Source: JAIQFL01 sp035295745
Lineage (GTDB): Bacteria; Acidobacteriota; Terriglobia; Bryobacterales; Bryobacteraceae
Direction: 5' to 3'
Assembly: GCA_035295745.1 (NCBI GenBank)
Contig: DATGIL010000023.1
Location: 62,001-126,000 of the forward strand
Length of the DNA: 64,000 nucleotides
Below are positions 34,935-44,836 of this stretch, in pieces (within the stretch, counting starts at the first letter, position 1; every line of letters begins with the position of its first letter). Under the pieces are notes generated by a model. The model was given only the letters and a program-made list of their open reading frames with translations, did no database searches and was not told the DNA's origin. The translations under genes and the position numbers were made by a program.

Positions 34935-37900
34935 GTCCCTCCCGGACGTTTATTCTCCGGCCGGTGGCGACCTCACTTTTGATGATCGGGATCCTGCTGG
35001 CTGGTGGCGTGGCGTATAAGCAGTTGCCCATTTCCGCCCTGCCCGAAGTGGATTACCCCACCATCCAGGTGATCACGTTCTACCCGGGCGCAAGTCCTGA
35101 CGTGATGGCGTCCTCCGTGACCGCGCCGCTGGAGCGGCAGTTTGGACAGGTACCCGGCCTTCAGCAGATGACGTCTACCAGCTCCGACGGCAGTTCCGTC
35201 ATCACGCTGCAATTCAATCTCAGCCTCAGCATCGACGTGGCCGAGCAGGAGGTGCAGCAGTCCATCAACGCGTCGGGCACATTCCTGCCCGCGGACCTTC
35301 CGATTCCGCCGATTTACGCCAAGACCAACCCGGCCGACACCCCGATTCTCACGTTGGCCCTCACGTCGAAGACAGACCCTCTTTCGAAAGTCGAAGATCT
35401 CGCCGACACGCGCCTCGCGCCCAAGATCTCGCAACTCACCGGCGTGGGCCTGGTGAGCATCAGCGGCGGCCAGAAGCCTGCCGTGCGCATCCAGGTGAAC
35501 CCTACCATCCTGGCGTCTTACGGATTGAACATGGAGGACCTGCGCACCGCGATTGTGGCGGCGAATGTCAACCAGGCCAAGGGCAATTTCGATGGTGCGC
35601 ACCAGTCCTACCAGATTGGCGCCAACGACCAATTGCTTTCCTCCGACGACTACCGGCCGCTGATCGTGGCGTATCGCAACGGCGCCCCGGTCAAACTCAC
35701 CAAGGTCGCGGATGTAATCGACGACGTGGAAAACATTCGGCAGGCCGCCTGGATGGACGAGACTCCCGCGGTGATCATGAACATCCAGCGCCAGCCGGGA
35801 GCCAATATTATTCAAGTGGTGGATCGCATCAAGCAGTTGCTGCCCACCCTCACCTCGACGCTCCCGAAATCCATCGATGTGAAGGTCCTGACAGATCGCA
35901 CCAACACCATTCGTGCCTCGGTGGAGGATGTGCAATTCGAGCTGCTGCTGACCATCGGGCTCGTCGTGCTGGTGATCTTCCTCTTCCTGCGCAATGTGGC
36001 CGCCACCATCATTCCCAGCGTGGCCGTCCCGCTTTCCCTGGTGGGGACGTTCGGCATCATGTACATGCTGGGGTACAGTCTCAACAACCTTACGCTCATG
36101 GCGCTGACGATCTCCACCGGCTTCGTGGTAGACGATGCCATCGTGATGATCGAGAACATCGTCCGCTACATCGAGGAGGGTGAGGCGCCGATGAAGGCGG
36201 CGCTAAAGGGTGCGGAACAGATCGGATTCACCATCATCTCGCTGACGATTTCGCTGATTGCGGTGCTCATACCGCTGCTCTTCATGGGCGATATCGTCGG
36301 GCGTCTTTTCCGCGAGTTCGCCGTCACCCTGGCGGTCACGATCCTGGTATCCGCAGTGGTATCTCTGACCCTGACTCCCATGATGTGCTCGCGTCTTTTG
36401 AAGCATAGGCCCGAGGCGCAACAAGGCCGCTTCTACCGCGTTTCCGAGCATGCGTTTGAGGCGGTGATTGCGTTTTACGCCAAGATCCTGCGATTCGTCC
36501 TGCGATGGCAAACCGCGACACTGCTGGTTGCCGTCGGCACGCTTGTGCTCACTATCTACCAGTTTTGGACAATCCCGAAGGGCTTCTTCCCGATCCAGGA
36601 CACAGGGGTGATTCAGGGCGTTTCCGAGGCGGCGCAGACGGTTTCATTTCCCGAAATGGCGTCGCTCCAGCAGAAGCTGACCAAGGCCATCGTCACCGAT
36701 CCCGCGGTGGACAACCTTTCGAGCTTCATCGGTATCGACGGTACGAATACCACCCTGAACAGCGGCCGCATTCTTATCAACCTGAAGCCGCTTGAGGAAC
36801 GCAAAGTCTCGGCAAGCGACGTCATCCGGCGCCTGCAACCGAAATTGGCGGGTATCGCCGGCATCACGTTGTTCATGCAGCCCGTGCAGGACTTGACTGT
36901 GGAGGACCGGGTCAGCCGCACGCAATTCCAATACACGCTGGAGGATCCCAACGCCGACGAGCTGAATGCCTACGCGCCCAAGATGGTGGAGCGTCTCAAG
37001 CAGATCCCGCAACTGGAGGATGTGGCCACCGACCAGCAGGTACAAGGCCTGCGCGCCAAGCTGGTGGTGGATCGGGATACCGCGGCACGTTTTGGGATCA
37101 CGCCCGCCAGCATCGACCAGACCCTATATGACGCCTATGGCCAGCGGGAAGTCTCCACTATCTTCACGCAGCTCAATCAATATCACGTCGTGCTTGAAGT
37201 GCAGCCATCCTTCCAGCAAAGTCCTGGCGACTTGCGCAATCTTTTTATTCGGACGGGTGTGGGATCGTCGGCTACCACCGGCGGATTGGTCGCGGGCGGC
37301 TCGGCAACAACCGCTTCTCCCGTTTCCTCGGCGCCGGCTCTCTCGAGTTCTACTTCGCCGTTGGGCGCCAACACCGCCAGCGCAGCGGCTTCGAGCAGTT
37401 CACTGGGGGGCGGCGCCATCGCTTCCGCCTCGATCTTTCCCACGGGAGGCCAGGTTCCACTAGGTGCGTTTACTCGTATGGAGACGGTGGCGGTTCCGAT
37501 CACGGTCAATCACCAGGGACAATTCCCGGTGATCACCCTGTCGTTCAATCTCGCGCCCAACGCTTCTCTTGGCGATGCTGTGGATGCCGTCAACAAGGTC
37601 AAGGACGAACTCCACATGCCCCAGAGTATTCAGGCGGGGTTCCAGGGAACGGCACAGGCGTTTCAGGCATCCCTGGCCAACGAGTGGGTGCTGATTCTGG
37701 CCGCCCTGGTAACCGTGTACATCGTGTTGGGAGTCCTCTACGAGAGCTACATCCATCCCATTACGATTCTCTCGACGTTGCCTTCGGCGGGCGTCGGAGC
37801 GCTTCTCGCGCTGAATGTGAGCGGCGCCGATTTCAGCGTCATCTCGCTGATCGGCATCGTGCTCCTGATCGGAATTGTTAAGAAGAACGGCATCATGATG

Positions 37901-38227
37901 ATCGACTTTGCGCTGGATGCGGAGCGCAAAGAGGGAATGGCGCCCGAAGAGGCAATCTATCAGGCTTGTTTGTTGCGATTCCGACCGATCATGATGACCA
38001 CCATGGCCGCGCTGTTGGGAGCTGTCCCGCTGGCTTTGGGAAGTGGGACTGGGTCGGAGTTGCGTCGTCCTCTGGGTATCACGATGATCGGTGGATTGCT
38101 CATCAGCCAGATGCTGACCCTCTTCACCACGCCCGTGATTTACTTATTCTTCGATCGGCTGGCAAGAAGATTCTCCCGACACCGTGAGGAGCCGGAGCCC
38201 GGCCTGGAGCCGGTCCCCGCGGAATAA
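34931..38227 (+). CDS. RND multidrug efflux pump (MdtB-like), with a Ser/Ala/Gly-rich insertion
   Basis: 1098 residues; a proton-driven exporter with 12 membrane helices in two halves. Hallmarks include FILRPVATSLLMIGILLAG, the proton-relay Asp pair in STGFVVDDAIVMIEN and the C-terminal GTGSELRRPLGITMIGG. Compared with the second pump of the operon it carries an extra stretch of about 70 residues (about 775-845) rich in Ser, Ala, Gly and Thr (ATTGGLVAGGSATTASPVSS and following), in the second periplasmic half. It starts with GTG overlapping the adaptor stop. In MdtABC systems two different pump subunits form one heterotrimer; the same is likely here. Confidence 0.92.
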   Translation: MSPSRTFILRPVATSLLMIGILLAGGVAYKQLPISALPEVDYPTIQVITFYPGASPDVMASSVTAPLERQFGQVPGLQQMTSTSSDGSSVITLQFNLSLSIDVAEQEVQQSINASGTFLPADLPIPPIYAKTNPADTPILTLALTSKTDPLSKVEDLADTRLAPKISQLTGVGLVSISGGQKPAVRIQVNPTILASYGLNMEDLRTAIVAANVNQAKGNFDGAHQSYQIGANDQLLSSDDYRPLIVAYRNGAPVKLTKVADVIDDVENIRQAAWMDETPAVIMNIQRQPGANIIQVVDRIKQLLPTLTSTLPKSIDVKVLTDRTNTIRASVEDVQFELLLTIGLVVLVIFLFLRNVAATIIPSVAVPLSLVGTFGIMYMLGYSLNNLTLMALTISTGFVVDDAIVMIENIVRYIEEGEAPMKAALKGAEQIGFTIISLTISLIAVLIPLLFMGDIVGRLFREFAVTLAVTILVSAVVSLTLTPMMCSRLLKHRPEAQQGRFYRVSEHAFEAVIAFYAKILRFVLRWQTATLLVAVGTLVLTIYQFWTIPKGFFPIQDTGVIQGVSEAAQTVSFPEMASLQQKLTKAIVTDPAVDNLSSFIGIDGTNTTLNSGRILINLKPLEERKVSASDVIRRLQPKLAGIAGITLFMQPVQDLTVEDRVSRTQFQYTLEDPNADELNAYAPKMVERLKQIPQLEDVATDQQVQGLRAKLVVDRDTAARFGITPASIDQTLYDAYGQREVSTIFTQLNQYHVVLEVQPSFQQSPGDLRNLFIRTGVGSSATTGGLVAGGSATTASPVSSAPALSSSTSPLGANTASAAASSSSLGGGAIASASIFPTGGQVPLGAFTRMETVAVPITVNHQGQFPVITLSFNLAPNASLGDAVDAVNKVKDELHMPQSIQAGFQGTAQAFQASLANEWVLILAALVTVYIVLGVLYESYIHPITILSTLPSAGVGALLALNVSGADFSVISLIGIVLLIGIVKKNGIMMIDFALDAERKEGMAPEEAIYQACLLRFRPIMMTTMAALLGAVPLALGSGTGSELRRPLGITMIGGLLISQMLTLFTTPVIYLFFDRLARRFSRHREEPEPGLEPVPAE

Positions 38228-38247
38228 GGCAATGGAGAGATCACACG

Positions 38248-38300
38248 GTGGCGCAAACACTCCTGTTTGCCGCGTCGACACTCATGTCGACGCTTTTCGG
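38248..38300 (+). repeat. Dispersed two-hairpin intergenic repeat, copy B
   Basis: Starts GTGGCGC. The first stem is GCAAACA-CTCC-TGTTTGC (7 bp) and the second GCGTCGACA-CTCA-TGTCGACGC (9 bp, perfect), ending CTTTTCGG. It lies 20 bases after the first pump gene. Confidence 0.85.
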
Positions 38301-38402
38301 TGGTTTTCCGAGTCGGCCAGATCGATGGTCTGCCCGACATGGATCCAGTTCGCCGGCGTTGAATGCCACTTCGTGGCACTGGAATTGGTAGACGCTACGA
38401 AT

Positions 38403-38449
38403 AGCGTCGAAAAGAGTCTCGATGCAGCAAACATGAGTGTTTGCGCCAC
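38403..38449 (-). repeat. Dispersed two-hairpin intergenic repeat, copy C (inverted relative to copy B)
   Basis: On the minus strand it starts GTGGCGC, with first stem GCAAACA-CTCA-TGTTTGC and a weaker second stem (TCGAGA-CTCT-TTTCGA). Between it and copy B lies another hairpin, TGCCAC-TTC-GTGGCA (at about 38364-38378). It ends about 54 bases before the second pump's ATG. Confidence 0.75.
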
Positions 38450-38503
38450 ATCATTTCGGTGGGGCGCCGACCACCTGCAGACAGAGCCTTTGCGGAGTCA
38501 TGC

Positions 38504-41500
38504 ATGAATATTTCCGCGCCTTTCGTCCATAAGCCCGTTGCCACGACCTTACTCACCGTAGCCATCGCGCTGGCGGGCGCCGTGGCTTTCCGCATTCTTC
38601 CCGTATCGCCCCTCCCGCAAGTCGACTTCCCGACAATTTCCGTCAGCGCCGGCCTGCCCGGAGCCAGTCCCGAGACGATGGCATCCTCCGTCGCGACCCC
38701 GCTGGAGCGCCAATTCGGGCGTATCGCGGCTGTCACCGAAATGACCTCGTCGAGCACCCTGGGATCCTGCAGCATCACTCTCCAATTCGATTTGAATCGC
38801 AATATCGATGCCGCCGCGCGCGATGTGCAAGCCGCCATCGCTGCCGCCCGCGGCTATCTACCCACCAACCTGCCGAGCAATCCGAACTACCGAAAAGTCA
38901 ATCCCGCAGATTCGCCGATCTTCATGATCGCGCTCACTTCCGACGTGCTGAGCAAAGGCCAGATGTACGACGCGGCGTCCACTATCATGGCGCAGAAACT
39001 TGCGCAGGTGCAGGGCGTCGGACAGGTGGGCGTAGGAGGCAGCGCGCTCCCGGGAGTTCGCGTGGAATTGAATCCCGACGCGCTCAACAAGTACGGCATC
39101 GGACTCGAACAGGTTCGCAGTGTGTTGTCCTCTGCCAACGCCAATACCCCCAAAGGCCACTTCTCCGATGGACTGCGCATGTATGAAGTGGGCGCCAACG
39201 ATCAGCTCTTCAACGCCGTCGACTACAAGCCTCTGCTGGTGGCCTATCACAATGGCATGGCGGTGCGGGTCTCCGATGTCGGCAGCGTGGTCGATTCTAC
39301 GGAAGACCTCCGCAACGCAGGCTACGCCAACGGCAAACCTTCCGTACTGGTCATCATTTTTCGCCAGCCCGGCGCCAACATCATCGAGACCGTAGACCGG
39401 ATTCGTGCCGTGTTGCCGCAAATTCACGCTGCCATCCCCGCCTCGATTGACCTGCGGGTCGCCATGGATCAGACCCAGACCATCCGCGCTTCCGTCCACG
39501 ACGTGGAGCGCACGCTTGTAATTTCGGTCGGACTGGTGGTGCTGGTGGTCTTCGTTTTTCTGAAAAATGTCCGTTCCACATTCATTCCCAGTGTCGCGGT
39601 TCCGGTGTCCCTGCTAGGCACCTTCGGCGTGATGTACCTCTTCGGTTACAGCCTCGACAACCTTTCCCTCATGGCGCTCACCATCTCCACCGGGTTTGTA
39701 GTGGACGATGCGATCGTAGTCATCGAGAACGTTTCGCGTTACCTGGAGGCCGGGATGAATCCGTTCGCCGCAGCCTTGAAAGGCGCCGCGGAGATCGGCT
39801 CAACCGTGGTCACGATGAGCGTTTCCCTGATCGCCGTCTTCATCCCTCTGCTGTTGATGGGAGGGATTGTCGGGCGTCTGCTGCGGGAGTTCGCGATTAC
39901 TCTCTCCGTCGCGATCGCGGTCTCGATGGTGGTCTCCCTCACGGCGACTCCGATGATGTGCGCCCACCTGTTGAAAGAACATGAGTCTCACGGCTGGCTT
40001 TACAACAAGATCGAAGACCTTTTCAACTGGGTCGTGAACCTGTACGGCAGGGTTCTGTCGGTAGTTCTGCGGCACGCGTTCGTTACGCTGCTCGTCCTGA
40101 TTACCACATTGGGTCTCAACGTGTATTTGTTTGCCAAGGTATCGAAGGGCTTCTTCCCGCAGCAGGACACCGGCCGCATGTCAGGCCAGATTCTTGCCGA
40201 TCAGGACACCTCGTTTCAATCGATGGATAGAATCCTCAAGCAGATGGTAAATATCGTGGCGGCTGACCCGGCGGTGGATACGGTCAACGGGTTCACGGGA
40301 GGCGGCGGTGGTGGTGGCGGCGCGTCGACTTTGAATCAGGGGCGCATGTTTGTCTCCCTAAAACCGCTTGAGGAACGCAAAATCACTGTGGACCTGATTC
40401 TGCAACGCCTTCGCCCGAAGCTCGCCCGGGTACCTGGTGCGACACTCTACCTCCAGCCCTCACAAGACCTGCGCGTGGGCGGACGCAACAGTGCCGCGCT
40501 CTATCAATTCACGATGCGTGGCGACAATCTGCAAGACCTGGTTAGTTATGCACCAAAGATGTTCGACGAGTTGAAGACAGTTCCCATCATTGTGGACGTG
40601 AACACAGATCAACAGAATCACGGTCTGCAGTCCATGATCACGTATGACCGCGAAACTGCGGCACGTTTCGGCATTTCGCCCCAATTGATCGACAATACGC
40701 TCTACGACGCCTTCGGACAGCGGCAGGTCTCGACGATGTACAAGACTTTGAACCAGTACCACGTGGTGATGGAGGCGGCTCCGCAATACTGGCAGAGCCC
40801 GGAGACTCTGCGCAGTCTTTTTGTACGGTCTCCGAACGGCCAGCAGGTGCCTTTGAACGCGATCGCTCACTACGGCCCAGCCGTGGCGCCGCTATCGGTC
40901 AATCACCAGGGTCTGTTTCCCTCGGTCACGATTTCGTTCAATCTTCAACCCGGAGTCGCGCTGGGTGATGCCATCGTGGCGATCGATGCCGCTTCCGCCA
41001 AGGTGGGACTTCCGCCCACGATTCAGACTGGATACAGCGGCACGGCCGCTGCGTATTCCGATTCGCTCAGTAACGAGAAATATCTGATCGCGGCAGCTTT
41101 GGCGGCGGTCTATCTGATGCTCGGCATTCTTTACGAGAGTTACATCCATCCCATCACGATCTTGTCCACTCTGCCTTCAGCCGGCGTGGGCGCGTTCCTG
41201 GCATTGATCCTGACCAAGACCGACCTCAGCATCATTGCGATGATCGGCATCGTTCTGCTCATCGGACTGGTGAAGAAGAACGGCATCCTGATCGTCGATT
41301 TCGCCCTGGCCGCGGAGCGCAACGAAGGCAAGAATTCCCGTGACGCCATTTTCGAAGCCAGCCTGCTGCGTTTCCGCCCGATCCTGATGACCACATTCGC
41401 CGCCATGCTCGGAGCGCTTCCTCTGGCGCTCGGCACTGGCACCGGGTCGGAACTGCGAAGGCCGCTCGGCATTACGATTATCGGAGGCTTACTCATGAGC

Positions 41501-41623
41501 CAGGCACTAACCTTGTTCACTACTCCCGTTGTTTACCTCTATTTCGACCGCCTGGTGCACTGGTGGGCGCGCGTCCGCGGAGTGGATCACCGCCCGTACG
41601 AGCCCGTGGAGTCCGAGATATGA
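38504..41623 (+). CDS. RND multidrug efflux pump (MdtC-like)
   Basis: 1039 residues from ATG 38504, chosen for GGAG 6 bases upstream and the standard start MNISAPFVHKPVATTLL. It is a second, paralogous RND exporter with the proton-relay motif STGFVVDDAIVVIENV and the C-terminal GTGSELRRPLGITIIGG. A run of eight Gly (about residue 598-605) replaces a loop in the periplasmic domain. The Ser/Ala/Gly insertion of the first pump is absent. The 276-base gap to the first pump is filled with hairpin repeats, unusual for subunits expected to be made in fixed ratio. Its stop overlaps the outer membrane factor's ATG. Confidence 0.92.
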   Translation: MNISAPFVHKPVATTLLTVAIALAGAVAFRILPVSPLPQVDFPTISVSAGLPGASPETMASSVATPLERQFGRIAAVTEMTSSSTLGSCSITLQFDLNRNIDAAARDVQAAIAAARGYLPTNLPSNPNYRKVNPADSPIFMIALTSDVLSKGQMYDAASTIMAQKLAQVQGVGQVGVGGSALPGVRVELNPDALNKYGIGLEQVRSVLSSANANTPKGHFSDGLRMYEVGANDQLFNAVDYKPLLVAYHNGMAVRVSDVGSVVDSTEDLRNAGYANGKPSVLVIIFRQPGANIIETVDRIRAVLPQIHAAIPASIDLRVAMDQTQTIRASVHDVERTLVISVGLVVLVVFVFLKNVRSTFIPSVAVPVSLLGTFGVMYLFGYSLDNLSLMALTISTGFVVDDAIVVIENVSRYLEAGMNPFAAALKGAAEIGSTVVTMSVSLIAVFIPLLLMGGIVGRLLREFAITLSVAIAVSMVVSLTATPMMCAHLLKEHESHGWLYNKIEDLFNWVVNLYGRVLSVVLRHAFVTLLVLITTLGLNVYLFAKVSKGFFPQQDTGRMSGQILADQDTSFQSMDRILKQMVNIVAADPAVDTVNGFTGGGGGGGGASTLNQGRMFVSLKPLEERKITVDLILQRLRPKLARVPGATLYLQPSQDLRVGGRNSAALYQFTMRGDNLQDLVSYAPKMFDELKTVPIIVDVNTDQQNHGLQSMITYDRETAARFGISPQLIDNTLYDAFGQRQVSTMYKTLNQYHVVMEAAPQYWQSPETLRSLFVRSPNGQQVPLNAIAHYGPAVAPLSVNHQGLFPSVTISFNLQPGVALGDAIVAIDAASAKVGLPPTIQTGYSGTAAAYSDSLSNEKYLIAAALAAVYLMLGILYESYIHPITILSTLPSAGVGAFLALILTKTDLSIIAMIGIVLLIGLVKKNGILIVDFALAAERNEGKNSRDAIFEASLLRFRPILMTTFAAMLGALPLALGTGTGSELRRPLGITIIGGLLMSQALTLFTTPVVYLYFDRLVHWWARVRGVDHRPYEPVESEI

Positions 41624-43089
41624 GGTGGCGCCGCTGCCTGGACCGCCAGATTCTTTCTCGCACCGCACTGGCAATACTCGCGATCGCCTGCGCAGGTTGT
41701 CTCCGGCTTCCGAAATATCAGCCGCCGGGCACCGCCGTGCCTGTGGCCTTTAAGGAACCACCTCCTGCCGGATGGAAGGAGTCGCAGCCCAACGATGGAG
41801 TGCTGAAGGGTAATTGGTGGGAGATCTTTGGCGACCCAGCGCTGAATGCCCTCGAGGAGCAGGTCAGCATCTCGAACCAGAACGTTTTGCAGGCTGAGGC
41901 GCAGCTCCGCGAAGCCAAGGCTGCGGTACGCGTGGCGCGATCCGCCTTGTTTCCCCTGGTGTCGACCTCACCATCCGCCACCGCCTCCCAGGCCTCGTCC
42001 CGGCTGTCGACTCGCGCCGGTCCTTCTAGTGCCCAGGGCATCTACGATCTCCCCATCAATGCTTCCTACACCGTCGATCTTTGGGGAAGCATTCACCGCA
42101 GTGTCGCGGCCAGTGCCAACACCGCGCAATCGGTCGCGGCAATGGTGGAGAACGCCAAGCTGCTCTATCAGTCCGAACTCGCGCAAGACTACTTCCAGTT
42201 ACATGGACTTGATGCTGACCGCGGCCTGCTGGAGCAGACCGTCAAATCGTACCAGGAGTTCCTCACCCTGACGCGCAATCGCTATGCCGGTGGTGTGGCT
42301 TCCGACAGCGACGTAGCCCAGGCTGAAACGCAGCTCTACACCACGCAAGCGCAGTTGACCGACATCGAGACGCAGCGCCAGCAGTTGGAGCACGCCGTCG
42401 CCGTGTTGACCGGCAAGCCTCCAGCCACTCTCACGATCCCGGCGGCTCCGATCCAAGGTGGGCCTCCACAGATTCCCGTGGTGGTGCCTTCAGCGCTCCT
42501 CGAGCGCCGCCCCGATATCGCCGAAGCGGAGCGCCAGGCGGCCTCCGCGAATGAACAGATCGGGGTGGCGGCGGCTGCGTTCTATCCCACGCTGTCCCTC
42601 ACCGCGGCGGCCGGTGTCCAGTCCAGCAGTTTCTTGAACTGGATCACCTGGCCCAGCCGCTTCTGGACCATCGGGCCGCAGTTAGCGCAGATCCTCTTCG
42701 ATGCCGGCAAGCGCACCGCCCAGTTGGATCAGGCCGTAGCCTCTTACGACGTGGTAGCCGCCACGTACCGGCAGACCGTGCTGACCGCATTCCAGCAAGT
42801 AGAAGATAACCTCACCGCGCTGCGCGTGCTGGAGCACGAAGCGCAAGATCTGGACCAGGCGGTGAAATCGGCGGAACGCTCACTCACGGTCTCCACTGCC
42901 CAATACAAAGCGGGCACCACCAGCTACCTGCAGGTAATCACGGTGCAGAGCATCGCCCTTGCCGACGAACGCGCGGCGCTCGATCTGAAGACTCGACGCA
43001 TGGTGGCCAGCGTACTGCTGATCGAGGCTCTCGGGGGAGGCTGGGACACGACCAAACTACCCACAGTTCAGGAGGTCACGCATCAGTAA
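41620..43089 (+). CDS. Outer membrane efflux lipoprotein (NodT/TolC family)
   Basis: 489 residues. The channel through the outer membrane for the two pumps. The signal peptide (RTALAILAIACAGC) ends in a lipobox-like AGC with Cys about residue 27. Two OEP repeats follow: the first with WEIFGDPALNALEEQVSISN and SYTVDLWGSIHRSVAA, the second with ERRPDIAEAERQAASANEQI and TAFQQVEDNLTALRVL. ATG 41620 overlaps the pump stop (ATGA), which supports this start over an earlier in-frame one at 41563. It closes the adaptor-pump-pump-channel operon and its last 14 bases overlap the end of the convergent histidine kinase. Confidence 0.92.
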   Translation: MRWRRCLDRQILSRTALAILAIACAGCLRLPKYQPPGTAVPVAFKEPPPAGWKESQPNDGVLKGNWWEIFGDPALNALEEQVSISNQNVLQAEAQLREAKAAVRVARSALFPLVSTSPSATASQASSRLSTRAGPSSAQGIYDLPINASYTVDLWGSIHRSVAASANTAQSVAAMVENAKLLYQSELAQDYFQLHGLDADRGLLEQTVKSYQEFLTLTRNRYAGGVASDSDVAQAETQLYTTQAQLTDIETQRQQLEHAVAVLTGKPPATLTIPAAPIQGGPPQIPVVVPSALLERRPDIAEAERQAASANEQIGVAAAAFYPTLSLTAAAGVQSSSFLNWITWPSRFWTIGPQLAQILFDAGKRTAQLDQAVASYDVVAATYRQTVLTAFQQVEDNLTALRVLEHEAQDLDQAVKSAERSLTVSTAQYKAGTTSYLQVITVQSIALADERAALDLKTRRMVASVLLIEALGGGWDTTKLPTVQEVTHQ

Positions 43090-44836
43090 CGGGCGTGGGC
43101 TGCCCGTCGGGCAAGGTGAAAAGGAAGGTCGATCCCTTGCCCGGCGTCGACTCCGCCCAGATCCGGCCGCCATATCCCTTAACGATCTTTTCGCACGTCG
43201 CCAGACCAATACCCGATCCGGCGCGGTCCTCCTCTTGAAGGCGTTTGAACGGCTGAAAGATCTGTTTCAGGTATTGCTGCTCAATCCCAATGCCATTATC
43301 AGCGACGCTGACCACCCATTCCTGCCGGTTCTTCTCAGCGCCCACCCGGATACGCGGAGCCTCTTCGCCGCGATACCGTATCGCGTTCCCAATCAGATTT
43401 TGAAAGAGCTGCAGTGCGTGGGCTTCATGCATCACCACACGGGGCAGGGGACCGGACACAATCTGTGCGCGCGAGGCTTCGATATCCGACTTCAGATTGT
43501 TCAGCGCCTCCTCGAACGGCCGTTCCAGGGCGAGGGGCTGAGCCGTGTGGTGATCGGTGTGGCCGGCCCTCGCGAAGGACAGCAGATCGTCTACCAGAAT
43601 CTTCATGCGCGCAATGCCGCTTGTGATGTAGCCGATCAACTCCTGTCCCGTCGGCCCGAGTTCGCCGTGAAATCGATCCGCCAGCAGCTGAGAAACCGCG
43701 CTTACGGAGTTCAATGGCGATCGCAGATCGTGTGCTGCCGCATCCACGAACTGTTGTAATTCCTCATTGGCTTGCCGGAGCTGGCGATCCGCCAACCTTC
43801 TGGCCGAGACATCACGAAACACGATCACGGCTCCAATCACAGTTCCGTGCTCGTCTTTGAGCGGAGCCGCACTGTCGTCGATCGGGATATCGTTGCCCGA
43901 TTTCGAAATCAGCTCGGTATGATTCGCCAACCCGGCGGGCTCTCCGTGCTTGAGTACTTTTTCCACCGGGCTCTCCACCGTTGCCCTGGTCGTCTCGTTG
44001 ACAATCTGGAATACCTTTTCGAATTCCGCTCCGCGGGCTTCCTGTTCGCTCCAACCGGTAAGCCGCACGGCTACCGGATTGATGAACGTAATCCTGCCAT
44101 ACCGATCGGTCGCGATCACCCCATCCGCGATCGCAGACAATGTGGTCGCGAGCAATTTTTCGCCGGCGTAAGCCTGGCGGAACAGTTCATCCCGCCGTGA
44201 CATGCCACTGAAGATCGTGACGGTCGAGACTACCAGGAACGCTCCCAGCAAGGCTAGTCCTCCCGTGGTCGCGAGCCGCAAGTTTCTCGACGACTTCTCT
44301 GCCTTGGCGTCAAATTGGGCGAGGTGCGCTCGTGTACTCCGCTCGATGCGGTCACACAGCTCGCGAACCTCCTCCATATAGGTTCGTCCGCGGTCGGAGT
44401 AGACAATCGCCAGGGCATCCTGCTCCTGGCCGGCACGCCGCAGTTCGATGGTTGACTTCAGTTCAGCCAGCTTCGCGGCCGCCAGGGATCGAATCCTCGG
44501 CAGGTCTGCGCTGATTGCCGGCTCGGATGCGCTCGCCATTTCGAATTCCTCCAGCAGACGAGGGATTGTGGCGAGCGCGTCGTTGTAAGGCACCAGATAG
44601 TTTTCGCGCCCCGTCAAAAGGTATCCGCGTTGGCCGGTTTCGGCATCCGTGAGCGCGGAAAGCAGCCTGGTGTTGGCCCCCACGATCTCCTGAGACAGGT
44701 TGCGCTCTCGCGCCGCGATGCGCGCCGCTTCCGCGCTGGTGAAAGATAGCGCCGCAATCGCGGCAATGATCGCGACAGAGGCGATCAGAATCACCGCTTC
44801 CGGTGTTCGCGAGACCCTGCCGCGCTCTGTGATCAT
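43076..44836 (-). CDS. CHASE3-PAS histidine kinase
   Basis: 586 residues. Two membrane helices (about 14-34, AVILIASVAIIAAIAALSF, and about 188-208, GGLALLGAFLVVSTVTIF) flank a periplasmic CHASE3 sensor (LLSALTDAETGQRGYLLTGR). A PAS domain (about 240-355) precedes the HisKA H-box AAHDLRSPLNSVS and the HATPase domain (VADNGIGIEQQY and GSGIGLATCEKIV). This layout matches phytochrome-like and Cph1-type kinases paired with Rcp1-type regulators. Its ATG overlaps the regulator's stop (ATGA). It converges on the efflux operon; a regulatory link is possible but unproven. Confidence 0.92.
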   Translation of the reverse strand: MITERGRVSRTPEAVILIASVAIIAAIAALSFTSAEAARIAARERNLSQEIVGANTRLLSALTDAETGQRGYLLTGRENYLVPYNDALATIPRLLEEFEMASASEPAISADLPRIRSLAAAKLAELKSTIELRRAGQEQDALAIVYSDRGRTYMEEVRELCDRIERSTRAHLAQFDAKAEKSSRNLRLATTGGLALLGAFLVVSTVTIFSGMSRRDELFRQAYAGEKLLATTLSAIADGVIATDRYGRITFINPVAVRLTGWSEQEARGAEFEKVFQIVNETTRATVESPVEKVLKHGEPAGLANHTELISKSGNDIPIDDSAAPLKDEHGTVIGAVIVFRDVSARRLADRQLRQANEELQQFVDAAAHDLRSPLNSVSAVSQLLADRFHGELGPTGQELIGYITSGIARMKILVDDLLSFARAGHTDHHTAQPLALERPFEEALNNLKSDIEASRAQIVSGPLPRVVMHEAHALQLFQNLIGNAIRYRGEEAPRIRVGAEKNRQEWVVSVADNGIGIEQQYLKQIFQPFKRLQEEDRAGSGIGLATCEKIVKGYGGRIWAESTPGKGSTFLFTLPDGQPTPVTDA

